Shown here one piece after another: positions 17,024 to 17,500 of a DNA stretch of 17,500 bases. The first letter of the stretch is position 1. Every line of letters starts with the position of its first letter. Both the position numbers and the translations under genes were made by a program. Below the pieces are notes generated by a model. The model was not told where the DNA came from. It did not search any database and saw only the letters and a list, made by a program, of their open reading frames with translations. This DNA is from Actinidia chinensis (Eukaryota; Streptophyta; Magnoliopsida; Ericales; Actinidiaceae): contig CM018901.1 of NCBI GenBank assembly GCA_009663005.1, positions 10,683,997 to 10,701,496 of the forward strand, written 5' to 3'.

Positions 17024-17500
17024 CCTTTGCCACTGGCAATAGAGATACTATTCAAGAAAACAACCAACCCTCCACTCTGTACAAACACAACAAAAACCAC
17101 CAACCTCAAAACCAAATTCTCTCAGAAATTTATGCGATTACTGAAAGACAATAGTGAGAACTGCGATGTAAAATGGCATGACTTAGGAGCTGATGGCCTA
17201 ATTCTAGCTTCGAAAATATGATTACATTCCATATGGACAGTAAATAAGTATTCCTTGAGCTTAAACCAAAGAAAAAGAGAAACTATTTGACAGAAATACA
17301 TCTTGAACAGTTCAACTTTCTGTGCCCTAGACTAGTGTACAGTTACAGATAATTATGTGTGCTTCTCCTAAAGAGGCTCTTGGCAAAATTCAAATAGTAT
17401 CAATATTTGAGTTTATTAAATTCTCATAAAATGGAAAGCAAAAACAAGGACTAATTAATTACAAACTAAAAAAATTAAAAAATAAAATAAGGAGTTAAGA
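17024..17500. other. Unassigned right-hand end
   Basis: A plus-strand frame at 17027-17221 (64 codons) and short minus-strand frames show no recognisable domain. The last 100 bases are AT-rich. It may be further intron or intergenic DNA of the ABC1K-like locus. Confidence 0.35.

Noticed and set aside
1..17500. tRNA, rRNA or other structured RNA genes
   Set aside because: No cloverleaf with A/B boxes or rRNA core sequences was recognised by eye; PBS sites match tRNA ends only as primer sites.

Overview
The window looks like transposon-rich nuclear DNA from a flowering plant, probably a eudicot. No intact protein-coding gene is visible. Plant origin is indicated by two spliced host-gene relics and by nested LTR retrotransposons, a Helitron-like element, a hAT-like element and MITEs. 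Long open frames are rare. Nearly every recognisable coding stretch is broken by frameshifts or stops.

Layout. 1-497: last codons and 3' LTR of a plus-strand Ty3/gypsy element (A), which runs off the left edge. 563-7202: a full-length, heavily decayed minus-strand Ty3/gypsy element (B) of a related family. B has both LTRs, a primer-binding site, a long repeat-bearing leader and relics of gag, zinc knuckle, protease, RT, RNase H, integrase and C-terminal domain in canonical order. Its 3' LTR faces A's 3' LTR tail to tail. 7203-8339: non-coding DNA with small tandem duplications. 8340-10021: five internal exons of PEX10 (peroxisome biogenesis RING protein) on the minus strand, with intact splice sites but one frameshift, no first exon and no RING exons. 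A roughly 265-bp TRIM/SMART-like element sits in one intron.

10602-12478: an LTR of the A family, split by a 1416-bp Helitron-like element (10810-12225) inserted exactly between A and T. 12514-12992: a near-complete palindrome. Up to 13420: the 3' part of a Ty1/copia-type LTR, followed by a PBS and a gag-like stub. 13786-16200: a minus-strand pseudogene of an ABC1 atypical kinase, most like plastid ABC1K1/PGR6. It has several frameshifts, and a 999-bp hAT-like element with a perfect 8-bp target duplication (14402-15400) lies in its intron. A probable MITE (15639-16021) lies just downstream of its first recognised exon. A second MITE with TTA target sites (16446-16768) and a 71-bp tandem repeat follow. 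The last 475 bases hold nothing recognisable.

The genes do not form an operon or a working pathway. The main biological story is nested transposition, plus two truncated, intron-bearing host-gene fragments lying in the same orientation. These could be remnants of a rearranged gene neighbourhood or captured gene fragments. I found no convincing new defence or enzymatic system. The best candidates for a second look are the precisely bounded Helitron, the hAT-like element with GGACAC-rich ends, the palindrome and the paired gene fragments.
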